Part shown: positions 17,207 to 25,860 of the stretch, one piece after another
Layout of the letters: the number at the start of each line of letters is the position of its first letter
Numbering within the stretch: position 1 is the stretch's first letter
Source of the DNA: Steroidobacteraceae bacterium
GTDB lineage: Bacteria > Pseudomonadota > Gammaproteobacteria > Steroidobacterales > Steroidobacteraceae
Assembly: GCA_019187185.1 (NCBI GenBank)
Contig: JABAQU010000004.1
Location: 62,001 to 126,000 of the forward strand
Length of the DNA stretch: 64,000 bases
Direction: 5' to 3'
Translations under genes and position numbers: made by a program
Notes under the pieces: model-generated
Told to the model about the DNA's origin: nothing
The model's input: only the letters and a program-made list of their open reading frames with translations
Database searches by the model: none

Positions 17207-18087
17207 GCGACGCACCTGTCCCGAGAGAGCGGGCGTGGGCCCGTGCATGGGCACTCGTCGCGGCCGGCCTGCTTGCCGCCACGATCACGGCCTGTGCACC
17301 GCGCAACGGTGCGGCCGTTGTGGCTGTGCCGGTCGCAGGCGGCAATTCGCCGCCCATGCCGCCGCTGCCTGCCGCGGAGGCCCATATCGACCCCACGGCG
17401 CTGACAGCCGCAGGGCTCCTCGCGGAGCGCGACGGTGCCACGGCGCTGCTCGTCGCGCGCAACGGGCATATCGTCTACGAGCATTACTGGCACGGCACGG
17501 CATTCAGGAGCCCGATCGAGGCCGGTGCCTGGCAAGGCGTGATCGACGATCTTCTGGCCGGGGCACTCGCAGACGATCGCAAGCCGCTCCATGCGGACTC
17601 GACTCCGGGGCGCGCGCAGATTGCCGCAGCCGCAGGTGTGGCCTACGAGTCCTACCTGTCGAAGCGCCTGTGGCGCCCGCTCGGCGCCTACGACGCCACG
17701 CTCGCGCCGGACCTGCGTGCGGCGCAGGGCGACTGGATCCGCCTCGGCGAGTTGCTCGCGAACGATGGCGTCTATCTCGGCGAGGAGCTCGTGCGGCCGG
17801 GCTGGGTGGCCCGCGTCCTGGCGCGTCATGGGTGCGCGGCCGAGGACGCAACGCCCGGGTTGGCCCCCGACCTCTGCCGCCTGCCCGGGGCGAATGCGGC
17901 GAGCCTCTGGGTCGCGCCCTCGCTTCGGCTCGTCATCCTGCGGACGGGTGGTGCGCCGGGCCCGACGCGCGACGCCACCGATGCGAGAATGGTCGATGCG
18001 ATACTGCGCGGCCTCACCGATCGTCCCGGCGCGCGCCCGCCGGGCGAAGGCCTGCCGGACCCGGCGACACTCGTGCCGGCGCATTGA
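17203..18087 (+). CDS. Lipoprotein-like degenerate serine hydrolase (beta-lactamase-related)
   Basis: 294 aa, GTG start overlapping the stop of the ABC gene (GTGA). The N-terminus is basic, then has a hydrophobic stretch ending ATITACAPRN, a lipobox-like site (TACA). Later text such as VARNGHIVYEHYW and YESYLSKRLWRPLGAYDATL is characteristic of the class C beta-lactamase / 6-aminohexanoate-dimer hydrolase family. However, the block that should carry the SxxK nucleophile and the following 100 residues is missing between GTAFRSPIE and GVAYESYL. The catalytic centre therefore cannot be present. It is either an inactive relative or a decayed gene whose frame stayed open. Confidence 0.75.
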   Translation: MSDAPVPRERAWARAWALVAAGLLAATITACAPRNGAAVVAVPVAGGNSPPMPPLPAAEAHIDPTALTAAGLLAERDGATALLVARNGHIVYEHYWHGTAFRSPIEAGAWQGVIDDLLAGALADDRKPLHADSTPGRAQIAAAAGVAYESYLSKRLWRPLGAYDATLAPDLRAAQGDWIRLGELLANDGVYLGEELVRPGWVARVLARHGCAAEDATPGLAPDLCRLPGANAASLWVAPSLRLVILRTGGAPGPTRDATDARMVDAILRGLTDRPGARPPGEGLPDPATLVPAH

Positions 18088-18106
18088 GACTGCGAGGGAG
18101 CCCCGC

Positions 18107-19288
18107 TTGAAGCCGCTGCTGACGCTGTTCATCGTGTGTGTGATCGACGTGCTCGGCTTCGGCGTCATCGTGCCGTTGATCCCGTACATCGGCTCGCGTT
18201 TCGAGGCGTCGGCCGCGCTGATTACTGCGATCCTCGGCGTCCACGCGCTGTGCCAGCTGATCGCGGCGCCCGTCTGGGGCCGGCTCAGCGATCGCTACGG
18301 TCGTCGCCCGATCCTGATGTTTTCCCTCACCGGCGCCTGCGTGTCCTACGCGATGCTCGGTTTTGCGCCGAATATCGCCTGGGTGCTCGCGTCGCGCGTG
18401 CTCGGCGGGCTGATGGCCGGCAACATTTCCGCGGCGATGGCCTACGCGTCGGACATCAGCACGCCGGAGGAGCGCGCCAAGGCGCTCGGCACGGTCGGGG
18501 CCGCCATCGGCATCGGCTTCATGCTCGGGCCGGCGATCGGTGGCGTACTCGCGGGGGACAATCTCGCGACGGCGAGTTTCGTGCGCCCGGCGCTCGTCGC
18601 GATGGCGCTCAGCCTGCTCGCGATCGCCCTCGTCGCGTCGTTCCTGCCGGAAAGCCACACCGCCGAGCATCGCGCGCGCGTGGCGAGCGCGGCCGACGGA
18701 CGCCGCACGCCGCTCGCATTGCTGCGACGCCTGCCCGGGCTGCGCTATGTGACGCTGGCCGCGCTCTGCATCGCGATTGCGCAGGCGATCTTCGAGTCGA
18801 TCTTCGCGCTCTGGGCGCTCGCGCGCTTCGGCTACGGACCGCGCACCGTGGGCCTCCTCATGTTCGCGCTCGCGATCGTGCCCGTGACGATGCAGGGCGC
18901 GCTCGTGCGCGTGCTGGCGCCGCGCTTCGGCGAGCACCGGCTCGCCATCGCCGGGGTCGCTGCGTTCGTCGTCGGCATGATGATCGCCGCCGCGGCACCC
19001 GGCATCGGCGTGGCCCTCGTCGGTCTTGCGATCGCCGGCGCGGGCTCGGGCGCGTTCAATCCGTCGGGTTCGGCCCTCGCGTCGAAGGAAGCGAGCAGCG
19101 CCAATCGCGGCAGCGTGCTCGGCACCTATCAGACGAGCAGCAGTCTCGGTCGCGTGATCGGACCATTCGTTTCGGGCGCCGTGTTCGCCCGCTTCGGTGT
19201 GGGCTCACCGCTGCTGCTCGGTGCGCTGATCGCCGCGCCGGCAGCGCTCGCGATCGTCCTGTCGAAGCGCAGCGCCGTCAGTCGCTGA
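18107..19288 (+). CDS. MFS transporter, tetracycline-resistance-protein type
   Basis: 393 aa, about 12 membrane helices. TTG start preceded by GGGAG at 18095-18099. The first helix is FIVCVIDVLGFGVIVPLIPYI, and the loop 2-3 motif GRLSDRYGRRPIL (residues 58-70) is the DHA1/TCR signature of drug:proton antiporters. The helix-5 motif GxxxGPxxGG appears as GFMLGPAIGGVLAG. Probably an inner-membrane exporter of small hydrophobic compounds or sugars; the substrate is unknown. It overlaps the convergent porin gene by 11 bp. Confidence 0.9.
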   Translation: MKPLLTLFIVCVIDVLGFGVIVPLIPYIGSRFEASAALITAILGVHALCQLIAAPVWGRLSDRYGRRPILMFSLTGACVSYAMLGFAPNIAWVLASRVLGGLMAGNISAAMAYASDISTPEERAKALGTVGAAIGIGFMLGPAIGGVLAGDNLATASFVRPALVAMALSLLAIALVASFLPESHTAEHRARVASAADGRRTPLALLRRLPGLRYVTLAALCIAIAQAIFESIFALWALARFGYGPRTVGLLMFALAIVPVTMQGALVRVLAPRFGEHRLAIAGVAAFVVGMMIAAAAPGIGVALVGLAIAGAGSGAFNPSGSALASKEASSANRGSVLGTYQTSSSLGRVIGPFVSGAVFARFGVGSPLLLGALIAAPAALAIVLSKRSAVSR

Positions 19289-20399
19289 GCACGAATCGCA
19301 GGCCGACCGCGAGCGCGTGGTCCGTGCCCGGCTCGAGGCCGGGATTCAGGATGTACTGGATGTCCGGCTGCAGCGTCAGCCAGTCGGTCACGGCGACGCG
19401 CCACGTGAGTTCGATGTTCTCCTCGACCCCGCGATGCGGTGCAACGGCATGGGCATGCGCGTAGGCGAGCCCGATGCCGCGCCACGCGAGTCCCGCGCCG
19501 ACATACCGGTTGATCTCGTTGACGGCACTGTCGGCCGTGCCGATGCGCAGGAAACCGGTCAGCTGCCGTTCCGGCGCGCTGCCGTCACCGGCCAGGCGGA
19601 CGTCGATCAGGCCGTAGACACCGTGGCTGCCTCGACGCATGACGGGAGCGCCGTTCGTATCGCGCGCCTGCAGATCCGGAAAGCGGGACGTGTAGTACCA
19701 CGCGCCGATGCCCGCCTTGCGCACCCGCGCACCCGAACGATGGACCTCGCCGATGAGCAGCGCGCCGTCGCCGTGGTCGAACCGAATGGCCGTGCGCTTC
19801 GGATGCGCGGCGTCCCCCGGCACGCCGTCGAAAACGGCGGCCTGGGCCGTCCACTCATCGAACGTTCCGCGCCACCGGAGAGCGAGGCTCGTGACGGGAA
19901 AGATCGACGGCCCGTTGCGGCCCGAATCCGCGAGGTCGGAGCCCACACCGTGCGCGGAGTTGATGAACAGGCTCCCGCTGTCGGTGTTGTCGAACTCGGA
20001 GTTCAGGTCGTAGAGCCCGATGCGCAGCGAATGGCGCCGGTCCCGCCCGAAACGCCAGTCCGCCCACGCTTCGTACAGGCGTACGGCCTGCACCCCGGTT
20101 TCGATGTTCGATACGCCGTGCACGTCGCCGGTCAGTTCGCCGCCGAACGTGTGGCCGTTGTTGTAGAGCCCGTAGAGGAAAAACTCGACGCCCGGCAGGC
20201 CGAAGGCGCGCTCGGCATCGATCGCGAGCGTCACGTCGAGGTTGTCGAGGTAGCGCGTGCCCCGTTCCCGGCCACCGTCCCGGTTGCTCCACCATTCGCC
20301 CGTGTAGGCGATGTCCCACGACCAGGGCGATTCCGACGGTCCCGCCGCCGCACAGGCGGGCGCGAGCGCAAAGAGGACCATTGCGTGCGGTTTCGGCAC
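19278..20399 (-). CDS. OprB-like carbohydrate porin
   Basis: 373 aa with a short signal peptide (MVLFALAPACAAA). The body is a series of alternating aromatic/polar strands: WSWDIAYTGEWWSN, RYLDNLDVTLAIDAERAFGLPG, FFLYGLYNNGHTFGGELTG, VRLYEAWADWRFG. It closes with the outer-membrane C-terminal strand HALAVGLRFVLSD. The DNLDV..A.....PGxxF pattern is typical of OprB family porins. It should form an outer-membrane channel for sugars or related solutes. No sugar-uptake genes are adjacent, so the natural substrate is open. Confidence 0.85.
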   Translation of the reverse strand: MPKPHAMVLFALAPACAAAGPSESPWSWDIAYTGEWWSNRDGGRERGTRYLDNLDVTLAIDAERAFGLPGVEFFLYGLYNNGHTFGGELTGDVHGVSNIETGVQAVRLYEAWADWRFGRDRRHSLRIGLYDLNSEFDNTDSGSLFINSAHGVGSDLADSGRNGPSIFPVTSLALRWRGTFDEWTAQAAVFDGVPGDAAHPKRTAIRFDHGDGALLIGEVHRSGARVRKAGIGAWYYTSRFPDLQARDTNGAPVMRRGSHGVYGLIDVRLAGDGSAPERQLTGFLRIGTADSAVNEINRYVGAGLAWRGIGLAYAHAHAVAPHRGVEENIELTWRVAVTDWLTLQPDIQYILNPGLEPGTDHALAVGLRFVLSD

Positions 20400-20514
20400 G
20401 TTGCCGGGCTCCGTGGCTGAGGTGGCAGCCTATTGAACACGACCGGCCGTGCCGCCTGTGGTCGTCGTGCGATCGAGTCCGCCTGTCAGACTCGGGACCC
20501 GCTATGCTCGGCAC

Positions 20515-21636
20515 ATGGGCGATCACATGAAGCCGTTTGCCAGGGGCGACGTGTTTGTCGGCGTCACCGAGCTCAACGACCCGCTCGATGATCATGCCGG
20601 CCGCGGCCGCATTATCCAGTACGACGCGAACCTCAGACCCAAGGGCGTCCTGTGGCTCGGCGCCACGACGCATCTCGTCGGGGGCCTGAATTTCGATGCC
20701 CGCGGGGTGCTGTGGGCGTTCGATTCCCACGCATTCGTCGTGCTGAACATCCACCCGGACGGTCGCGTGCAGATCCGTGACGAACTGCCGACGCGCGCGT
20801 TCTCGCACGTCAATTTCGCGAAGGACGGCTCGTTCTACCTCGGCGAGCACCTCGTCGGCGACGCGGTCCGCCCCGAAATCGCCGCACGCATGAAGACGAA
20901 GCTGCCGTTCTTTCCGGGCGGCGATCGCTTCGGCGACGGCCACCTGTGGCACTTTGCCGCGGACGGCGCCCTGCTGCGCGAATTTGCGACGCAGACCCAC
21001 GGTGGCATGGGAGGGTTTCTCGGCATCACCGGCTCGGCGCTCGCGCCCGATGGGCGCACGATCGTGTACTGCTCCGAAACCGGACCACGGCTGCTGCGCT
21101 ACGACCTCGTGAACGATCGCCAGTTGCCCGACCTGCAATCGTTCCAGCCCCCGTTCCAGGGCCCGCCCGAGATGTTCTTCGGGATGGCCTATGCCCCGGA
21201 CGGGATGCTGTACGTGCTGCGCGGCGCGCGGATCGATGCAGTGAACGACCACGGCGAAACCGTGCGCTCGATACCGCTCGAGGGGTTCGGCTGGGCGACC
21301 ATCGCGCTCTCGGGCGACGCGCGCCATGCGTATGTCGGCAGCTTCTTCTCGGGTGAGGTCGCCAAGGTGTCGCTCGCGTCGGGAGGCGTCGTCGGCAGGG
21401 TGCAGACGGGACAGGTGCGCGCGCTGGCGGGCATTGCGGTGTATGCCGGCCGGTCACGTGCGACCGGCAGGAAAGCGCGCCCGGCGGCCAGCCAGAGGAA
21501 GCTCGTGCCGCAGAAGAAGCCGAAGAAGAAAAAGCCGGTGGCGCGGCACAAGGCTGCCGTGCGGCGCAAGCCGACCGCGAAAAAGAAAGTCAGCCGAACA
21601 ACGCGCAGGCAAGGGCGACGCAGAGCGCGACGATGA
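20515..21636 (+). CDS. Beta-propeller-like protein with histone-H1-like basic tail
   Basis: 373 aa. Residues 5-310 show repeated short motifs of an NHL/SMP-30-type propeller: GRIIQYDANLRPKGVLWLG, LNFDARGVLWAFDS, ALAPDGRTIVYCSETG, MAYAPDGMLYVLRG. The last 60 residues change abruptly to lysine/arginine/alanine-rich sequence (QKKPKKKKPVARHK, KPTAKKKVSRTTRR), like bacterial histone-H1-type DNA-binding tails. No signal peptide is seen, so it is probably cytoplasmic. The tail could bind nucleic acid or polyphosphate. Function unknown. The ATG at 20515 was chosen because coding character begins there. Confidence 0.8.
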   Translation: MGDHMKPFARGDVFVGVTELNDPLDDHAGRGRIIQYDANLRPKGVLWLGATTHLVGGLNFDARGVLWAFDSHAFVVLNIHPDGRVQIRDELPTRAFSHVNFAKDGSFYLGEHLVGDAVRPEIAARMKTKLPFFPGGDRFGDGHLWHFAADGALLREFATQTHGGMGGFLGITGSALAPDGRTIVYCSETGPRLLRYDLVNDRQLPDLQSFQPPFQGPPEMFFGMAYAPDGMLYVLRGARIDAVNDHGETVRSIPLEGFGWATIALSGDARHAYVGSFFSGEVAKVSLASGGVVGRVQTGQVRALAGIAVYAGRSRATGRKARPAASQRKLVPQKKPKKKKPVARHKAAVRRKPTAKKKVSRTTRRQGRRRARR

Positions 21637-21670
21637 CTGGAAATGCCGGGCGGTTGCGATAGGTGAACAC
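21590..21670 (-). CDS. Possible 26-aa single-pass membrane peptide
   Basis: GTG start with a GGAG site 6 nt upstream, then VFTYRNRPAFPV followed by a hydrophobic run (IVALCVALACALFG) and a stop. The layout, a basic N-terminus and one membrane helix, is that of small membrane proteins. It lies antisense to the last 47 bp of the propeller gene and the gap after it. Only the start signal and the hydrophobic pattern support it. Confidence 0.3.
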   Translation of the reverse strand: MFTYRNRPAFPVIVALCVALACALFG

Positions 21671-21779
21671 GATCTGCTCCTCGTGACGCGGATCAGTGTG
21701 CCTTTGGCGAAGGGTGCGGAAAAAGCCGCCGGACCGGGATTCATCATCCCGCGCCGATACACAATCCGGGAGCGTGCCT

Positions 21780-22321
21780 TGATATATGTCATCGGTGATC
21801 GGCGGATGGAGACCGAGGGCGACGACTGGTATGTCGCGCCGGGCGCGCAGGTCATCGGCAGTGTGCGCCTGGGGGCGGGCGCGAGCGTGTGGTTTGGGGC
21901 CGTGCTGCGCGGCGACAGCGACTGGATAGCGATCGGTGCCGGCACGAACGTGCAGGACGGCACGATCATCCACACCGACGAAGGCGAGCCGACGCACATC
22001 GGCGCCCACGTCACGGTCGGTCATCGCGCGCTGCTGCACGGCTGCACGGTCGCCGACGATTCGCTGATCGGCAACGGCGCGATGGTGCTCGACAACGCGC
22101 GCATCGGCCGCCATTGCGTGATCGCCGCAGGCGCGCTGGTGCCGCCCGGCCGTGACATCCCGGACGGCAGTGTCGTGATGGGTGCTCCCGGCAGGATCGT
22201 GCGGCAGGCAGGCGAGCGCGAGCTCGCGCTGATCGCGGCGAGCGCCGCGCACTATCGTGCGCGTGCCGTGAAGTATCGCACCGGCCTCGGCGTCGATCCG
22301 CGCAGCAGACGGGGCGAGTAG
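21780..22321 (+). CDS. Gamma-class carbonic anhydrase-like protein
   Basis: 180 aa from TTG 21780, with GGGAG at 21769-21773; this start gives IYVIGDRRMETEGDDWYVAPGA, which aligns with the family N-terminus. The left-handed beta-helix hexapeptide repeats are plain: VIGSVRLGAGASVWFGAVLR, IGAGTNVQDGTIIHTD, IGAHVTVGHRALLHG, LIGNGAMVLDNARIG. Two zinc-ligand histidines are in VTVGHRALLHGC and another lies upstream in IIHTD. It is of the YrdA/PaaY type; hydration of CO2 is proven for some members only. Likely a cytoplasmic trimer. Confidence 0.88.
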
Positions 22322-22338
22322 CCCCGCCAGCGTTGCGT

Positions 22339-22686
22339 TCAACCGGCCTTCGGGGGAGGGGGCGCCGCCGGGTCGAGCGCGATCTCCACCTGGCCGGCCA
22401 CGACCCGGACATGGTGCACCGGCAGCGGCTCCGTCGCCGGGCCCTTCAATACGCGCCCGTCACGCACATCGAAGACGGCGCCGTGCAGCGGGCACTGGAG
22501 TTTCGTGCCCCGGATCCGGCCCTCGTCGAGGCGCGCAAACGCGTGCGTGCAGATGTTGTCGACGGCGTGCAGTCCGTCCCGCGCGCGGCACAGCAGTACT
22601 TCGCGGCCGTCGACCGTGCAGGCCCGCATCCTGCCGGTCGGCAGTTCGGAGTCGGGCAGGAGAGGCACGAACCGCAGGTCCGTCAT
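22339..22686 (-). CDS. Rieske [2Fe-2S] ferredoxin
   Basis: 115 aa. The two cluster-binding boxes are CTHAFARL (about residues 46-53) and CPLHGAVFD (about 65-73), giving the Cys2His2 Rieske ligation. It lacks a membrane anchor and catalytic domain, so it resembles NirD-like or dioxygenase ferredoxins that pass electrons to an oxygenase. It begins 6 bp after the stop of the PhzF gene, so the two are probably one transcript. The partner oxygenase is not in this window. Confidence 0.9.
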   Translation of the reverse strand: MTDLRFVPLLPDSELPTGRMRACTVDGREVLLCRARDGLHAVDNICTHAFARLDEGRIRGTKLQCPLHGAVFDVRDGRVLKGPATEPLPVHHVRVVAGQVEIALDPAAPPPPKAG

Positions 22687-22692
22687 GAACCG

Positions 22693-23592
22693 CTAGAACG
22701 ACAGGCTCGTCTCGAACACGAGCGCCGCATCGCCGACGATCCGCAGCGAGCGCACGACGCCGTCCTGATATTCGAGTTCGATGTCCACCTGGCCCGGGCG
22801 ATTCAGGTAATGGCCCTGCGCGCCCGTGAAGCGGGCGAGGTCGCCGTCGCGTGGCACGAGGTCGCGCGAGGCGAGATAGACGCCGAGCATGCCGTACGCG
22901 TTGCCGCTCACGGGGTCTTCGGGTATGCCGATGGCAGGACAGAACATGCGCGCCTCGGCCAGTACGTCCGCCACCTGAGGTTCGAGCGTGAAGACGAAAT
23001 AGCCGGCGGCGCCGAGCTGTGCGGAGAGGGTGGTGAGGCGCGCGGCGTCCGGTTTCAGCTGGCGCAGCTGCTCGGGACCCCGTACGCCGACCATCAGCCG
23101 GGTGCTGGCGGTGCCGCACACGATCAGTGGACAGCGGTTGTCGAGATCGCCGCTCGACAGCGCGAGCGCGTCGAGCACTGCGAGGCGCTCGCGCGCGGAC
23201 AACTCGCGGCCGACCGCGGGCGGCTGCTGGTGAATCGCGATGCGCCGCGCATCGCCCTCGCCGCGCACCTCGACGTCGATGATTCCCGCCTTCTGCTTCT
23301 GCCGCAGCCGTCGCGGGCCCGGGCGGCGCGACATCACGTAGTGCGCGGCTATCGTGGCGTGCGCGACGAACGCAGCCTCGGTGCGCGGCGTGAAAAAACG
23401 CATGCGCAGGTCGTGGTCGGTGCCGTCGGGCGAGAGCACGAAGGCGGTGTCGGCGTTGTTCAGCTCGCGCGCGATCGCGAGCATGTCTTCATCTGACAAC
23501 AAATCGGCGCCCAGCACGACGCCGGCGGGATTGCCCGTGAACCGGTGGCGCGTGAAGGCATCGACCTGGAAGACGGCGAGGGTGCGGCTCAT
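22693..23592 (-). CDS. PhzF-family epimerase/isomerase
   Basis: 299 aa, two-lobed fold of the PhzF/diaminopimelate-epimerase type. FQVDAFTRHRFTGNPAGVVL at the N-terminus, ELNNADTAFV (catalytic Glu region, about residue 44), RFFTPRTEAAFVAHATIAA and EDPVSGNAYG are all family marks. The 'GHAT' histidine is AHAT here. PhzF itself isomerises a phenazine precursor, but most relatives have unknown substrates and no phenazine genes are nearby. The start at 23592 drops a weakly coding extension. It is transcribed away from the TPP riboswitch. Confidence 0.9.
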   Translation of the reverse strand: MSRTLAVFQVDAFTRHRFTGNPAGVVLGADLLSDEDMLAIARELNNADTAFVLSPDGTDHDLRMRFFTPRTEAAFVAHATIAAHYVMSRRPGPRRLRQKQKAGIIDVEVRGEGDARRIAIHQQPPAVGRELSARERLAVLDALALSSGDLDNRCPLIVCGTASTRLMVGVRGPEQLRQLKPDAARLTTLSAQLGAAGYFVFTLEPQVADVLAEARMFCPAIGIPEDPVSGNAYGMLGVYLASRDLVPRDGDLARFTGAQGHYLNRPGQVDIELEYQDGVVRSLRIVGDAALVFETSLSF

Positions 23593-23647
23593 GACGGCGA
23601 TTCTAATCGCTTGCATTGCCGCGCACGATGACTAACATGAACGCCAC

Positions 23648-23737
23648 ATCCTTGGGGTGGCCCGCTCGCGGGGCCTGAGACGCCGTTGGGCGAACCCGTT
23701 GAACCTGATCCGGCTAGTACCGGCGTAGGGAGCAGGC
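23648..23737 (+). promoter_or_regulatory. TPP (THI-element) riboswitch
   Basis: All conserved blocks of the thiamine pyrophosphate aptamer are present in order: CTTGGGGTGGCC, the pyrimidine-sensing CCTGAGAC, GAACCCGTTGAACCTGATC, CGGCTAGTACCG and GCGTAGGGAG. The last block is also the only ribosome-binding site (AGGGAG) of the receptor gene, whose ATG follows 5 bases after it. TPP binding pairs this block into the P1 stem, so the sequence predicts translational repression by product. There is no room for a terminator between aptamer and start codon. Confidence 0.96.
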
Positions 23738-25849
23738 ATGAAAACTCGCAGCGGCTGGTGGGGGCGCCTGTTCGGCGCCGCGTGCGTACTGTCGATATCC
23801 GTTGCAGCCGCACAGGAACTCGACGAAGTGCTCATCGTGACCTCGCGCCTGCGCGAGAGCACGGCCGACACGCTGCCGGCGAGCGTCACCGTGCTGCCGC
23901 GCGAGACCATCGCGTCGGCGGGCCTGCAACATTTCGCAGACGTCATGGCGCTCGTGCCGAACCTCAACTGGTCGGCGGGCACGGCCCGGCCGCGCTATTT
24001 CCAGTTGCGCGGCATCGGCGAACTGGACCAGTACCAGGGTGCGCCGAATCCGTCGGTCGGCTTCCTGATCGACGACATCGACTTCTCGGGCGTCGGCGTG
24101 CCGGCGACGACGTTCGATGTCGAGCAGATCGAGGTGCTGCGTGGCCCGCAGGGCACGGCCTATGGCGCCAATGCGCTCGCCGGGCTCGTGAGCGTGCGCA
24201 CCCGCGATGCGCAGCCCGGGTTCGAGCTGCGGGGCGAAGCGACGGCCGGCGACCATGGCACCGCCGGCGCCGGCGTCGTGATCGGCGGCGCGCCGGACCA
24301 CGCCGGTCGCCTTGCGCTGCGCCTCGTCGCGCAGCACTACGGCAGCGACGGCTTTCGCAGGAATGCGTTCCTCGGACGCGACGACACGAACGGGTACGAC
24401 GAGGACACGCTGCGCGCGCGTGCGCGCTGGCGAGCGACCGACACGCTCTATGTCGATGCCACGGCGATGCTCGTCGACATCGACGACGGCTACGACGCGT
24501 TCTCGATCGACAATTCACGCGTCACGCAATCCGATCACCCGGGTGTCGACCGGCAGCGCTCGGCGGCGGGTGCCGTGCACGTGAACTGGCGAAGATGGGC
24601 GCCCTTCGAGGTGCGCAGCGTGACGACCTGGGCCGATTCGAAGATCACCTACGGCTTCGACGGCGACTGGGGCAACGATGCCGGCTGGGGCGTCTATGCT
24701 CCGTACGACTACACGAGCCGCTACGCGCGCCATCGGCGCACCGCGAGCCAGGACCTGCGGCTCGTGTCGGCACGCACGGTACGGGACTCCGGCCGGCTCG
24801 GCTGGATTGCCGGTGCTTACGCGCTCGATCTCGAGGAAGACAACGATCAGCACGACGCAGCGAGCGGCGCCGATTTCCGCGCCCTCGCGAGCCGCTATCG
24901 CGCCACGAACCTCGCGCTCTACGGCGAAGTCGACTGGCGCGTGCTCGCGCGGACGGTCCTGTCGCTCGGCGCGCGCGCCGAGCGGCGCGATGCGCGGTAT
25001 CACGACCTCGAAGCGCTGTCGGGCGAGACGAGCGCATTTGCGCCGATCGACACGATGTGGGGTGGCAACCTGAGCGTCACCTTCGAGCAGGATGCATTGC
25101 GTACCTGGTATGCGACGCTGTCGCGCGGCTACAAGGCGGGCGGCTTCAACATCGGCAGTGCCGTCCCGGCGGACCGGCGCCAGTTCGATCCCGAATCGTT
25201 GTGGAACATCGAGGCCGGGCTCGCGTGGCGCGCCGCGAACGGCCGCTGGGCGTCGCGCACGTCGCTCTTCTACATGCGCCGCGAGTCGCAGCAGGTGTCG
25301 ACGTCGCAGCAGCTCGTGCCCGGCGACCCGCTTTCCTACGTATTCTTCACGGACAATGCCGCACGCGGCCGCAACTTCGGCCTCGAAGCGAGCGCGCAGT
25401 GGGCGTTGTCTTCGCGATTCGATCTCGCCGCGACGCTCGGGCTGCTCGGCAGCGAGTATCTCGGCTATCGCACGGGCGATCCCGCGCGCGATGCGGCGCT
25501 CGACGGCCGCGACCAGGCCCATGCACCGCGCTACCAGTATTCGCTCGCGCTCCAGTATCGCGATCCGGCGGGACCCTTCGCACGCGCGGATATCCAGGGA
25601 GTCGACGATTTCTATTTCGATACCAGCCACGACCAGCGCTCGAATCCCTATACGGTCGTGAACCTGCGCATCGGCTACGCGCGCGCACACTGGTCGGTCG
25701 CGGCCTTCGCGCGCAACCTGTTCGACGAGCGCTACGCGATGCGCGGGTTCTACTTCGGAGTCGAGCCGCCGGACTTTCGCGACCGGCGCTACGTGCAGCT
25801 CGCGGATGGCCGGTTGATCGGCGTGACGCTCGATTACCGGTTCAGGTGA
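23738..25849 (+). CDS. TonB-dependent outer-membrane receptor for thiamine or a precursor
   Basis: 703 aa. A signal peptide (LFGAACVLSISVAAA) is followed by a TonB-box-like stretch (ELDEVLIVTSRLRES), the plug domain (PASVTVLPRETIASAG, FQLRGIGELDQYQG, VEQIEVLRGPQGTAYGANALAG) and a 22-strand barrel ending in LIGVTLDYRFR with the outer-membrane terminal aromatic. Ligand assignment rests on context: the gene is directly controlled by a TPP riboswitch and followed by thiamine-binding, transport and kinase genes. It would bring thiamine, its phosphates or hydroxymethylpyrimidine across the outer membrane with TonB energy. Confidence 0.92.
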   Translation: MKTRSGWWGRLFGAACVLSISVAAAQELDEVLIVTSRLRESTADTLPASVTVLPRETIASAGLQHFADVMALVPNLNWSAGTARPRYFQLRGIGELDQYQGAPNPSVGFLIDDIDFSGVGVPATTFDVEQIEVLRGPQGTAYGANALAGLVSVRTRDAQPGFELRGEATAGDHGTAGAGVVIGGAPDHAGRLALRLVAQHYGSDGFRRNAFLGRDDTNGYDEDTLRARARWRATDTLYVDATAMLVDIDDGYDAFSIDNSRVTQSDHPGVDRQRSAAGAVHVNWRRWAPFEVRSVTTWADSKITYGFDGDWGNDAGWGVYAPYDYTSRYARHRRTASQDLRLVSARTVRDSGRLGWIAGAYALDLEEDNDQHDAASGADFRALASRYRATNLALYGEVDWRVLARTVLSLGARAERRDARYHDLEALSGETSAFAPIDTMWGGNLSVTFEQDALRTWYATLSRGYKAGGFNIGSAVPADRRQFDPESLWNIEAGLAWRAANGRWASRTSLFYMRRESQQVSTSQQLVPGDPLSYVFFTDNAARGRNFGLEASAQWALSSRFDLAATLGLLGSEYLGYRTGDPARDAALDGRDQAHAPRYQYSLALQYRDPAGPFARADIQGVDDFYFDTSHDQRSNPYTVVNLRIGYARAHWSVAAFARNLFDERYAMRGFYFGVEPPDFRDRRYVQLADGRLIGVTLDYRFR

Positions 25850-25860
25850 ATGGAGGGCCC

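Noticed and set aside
22693-23592. PhzF gene as part of the thiamine operon
   Set aside because: It is on the opposite strand and reads away from the riboswitch, which faces the TonB receptor.
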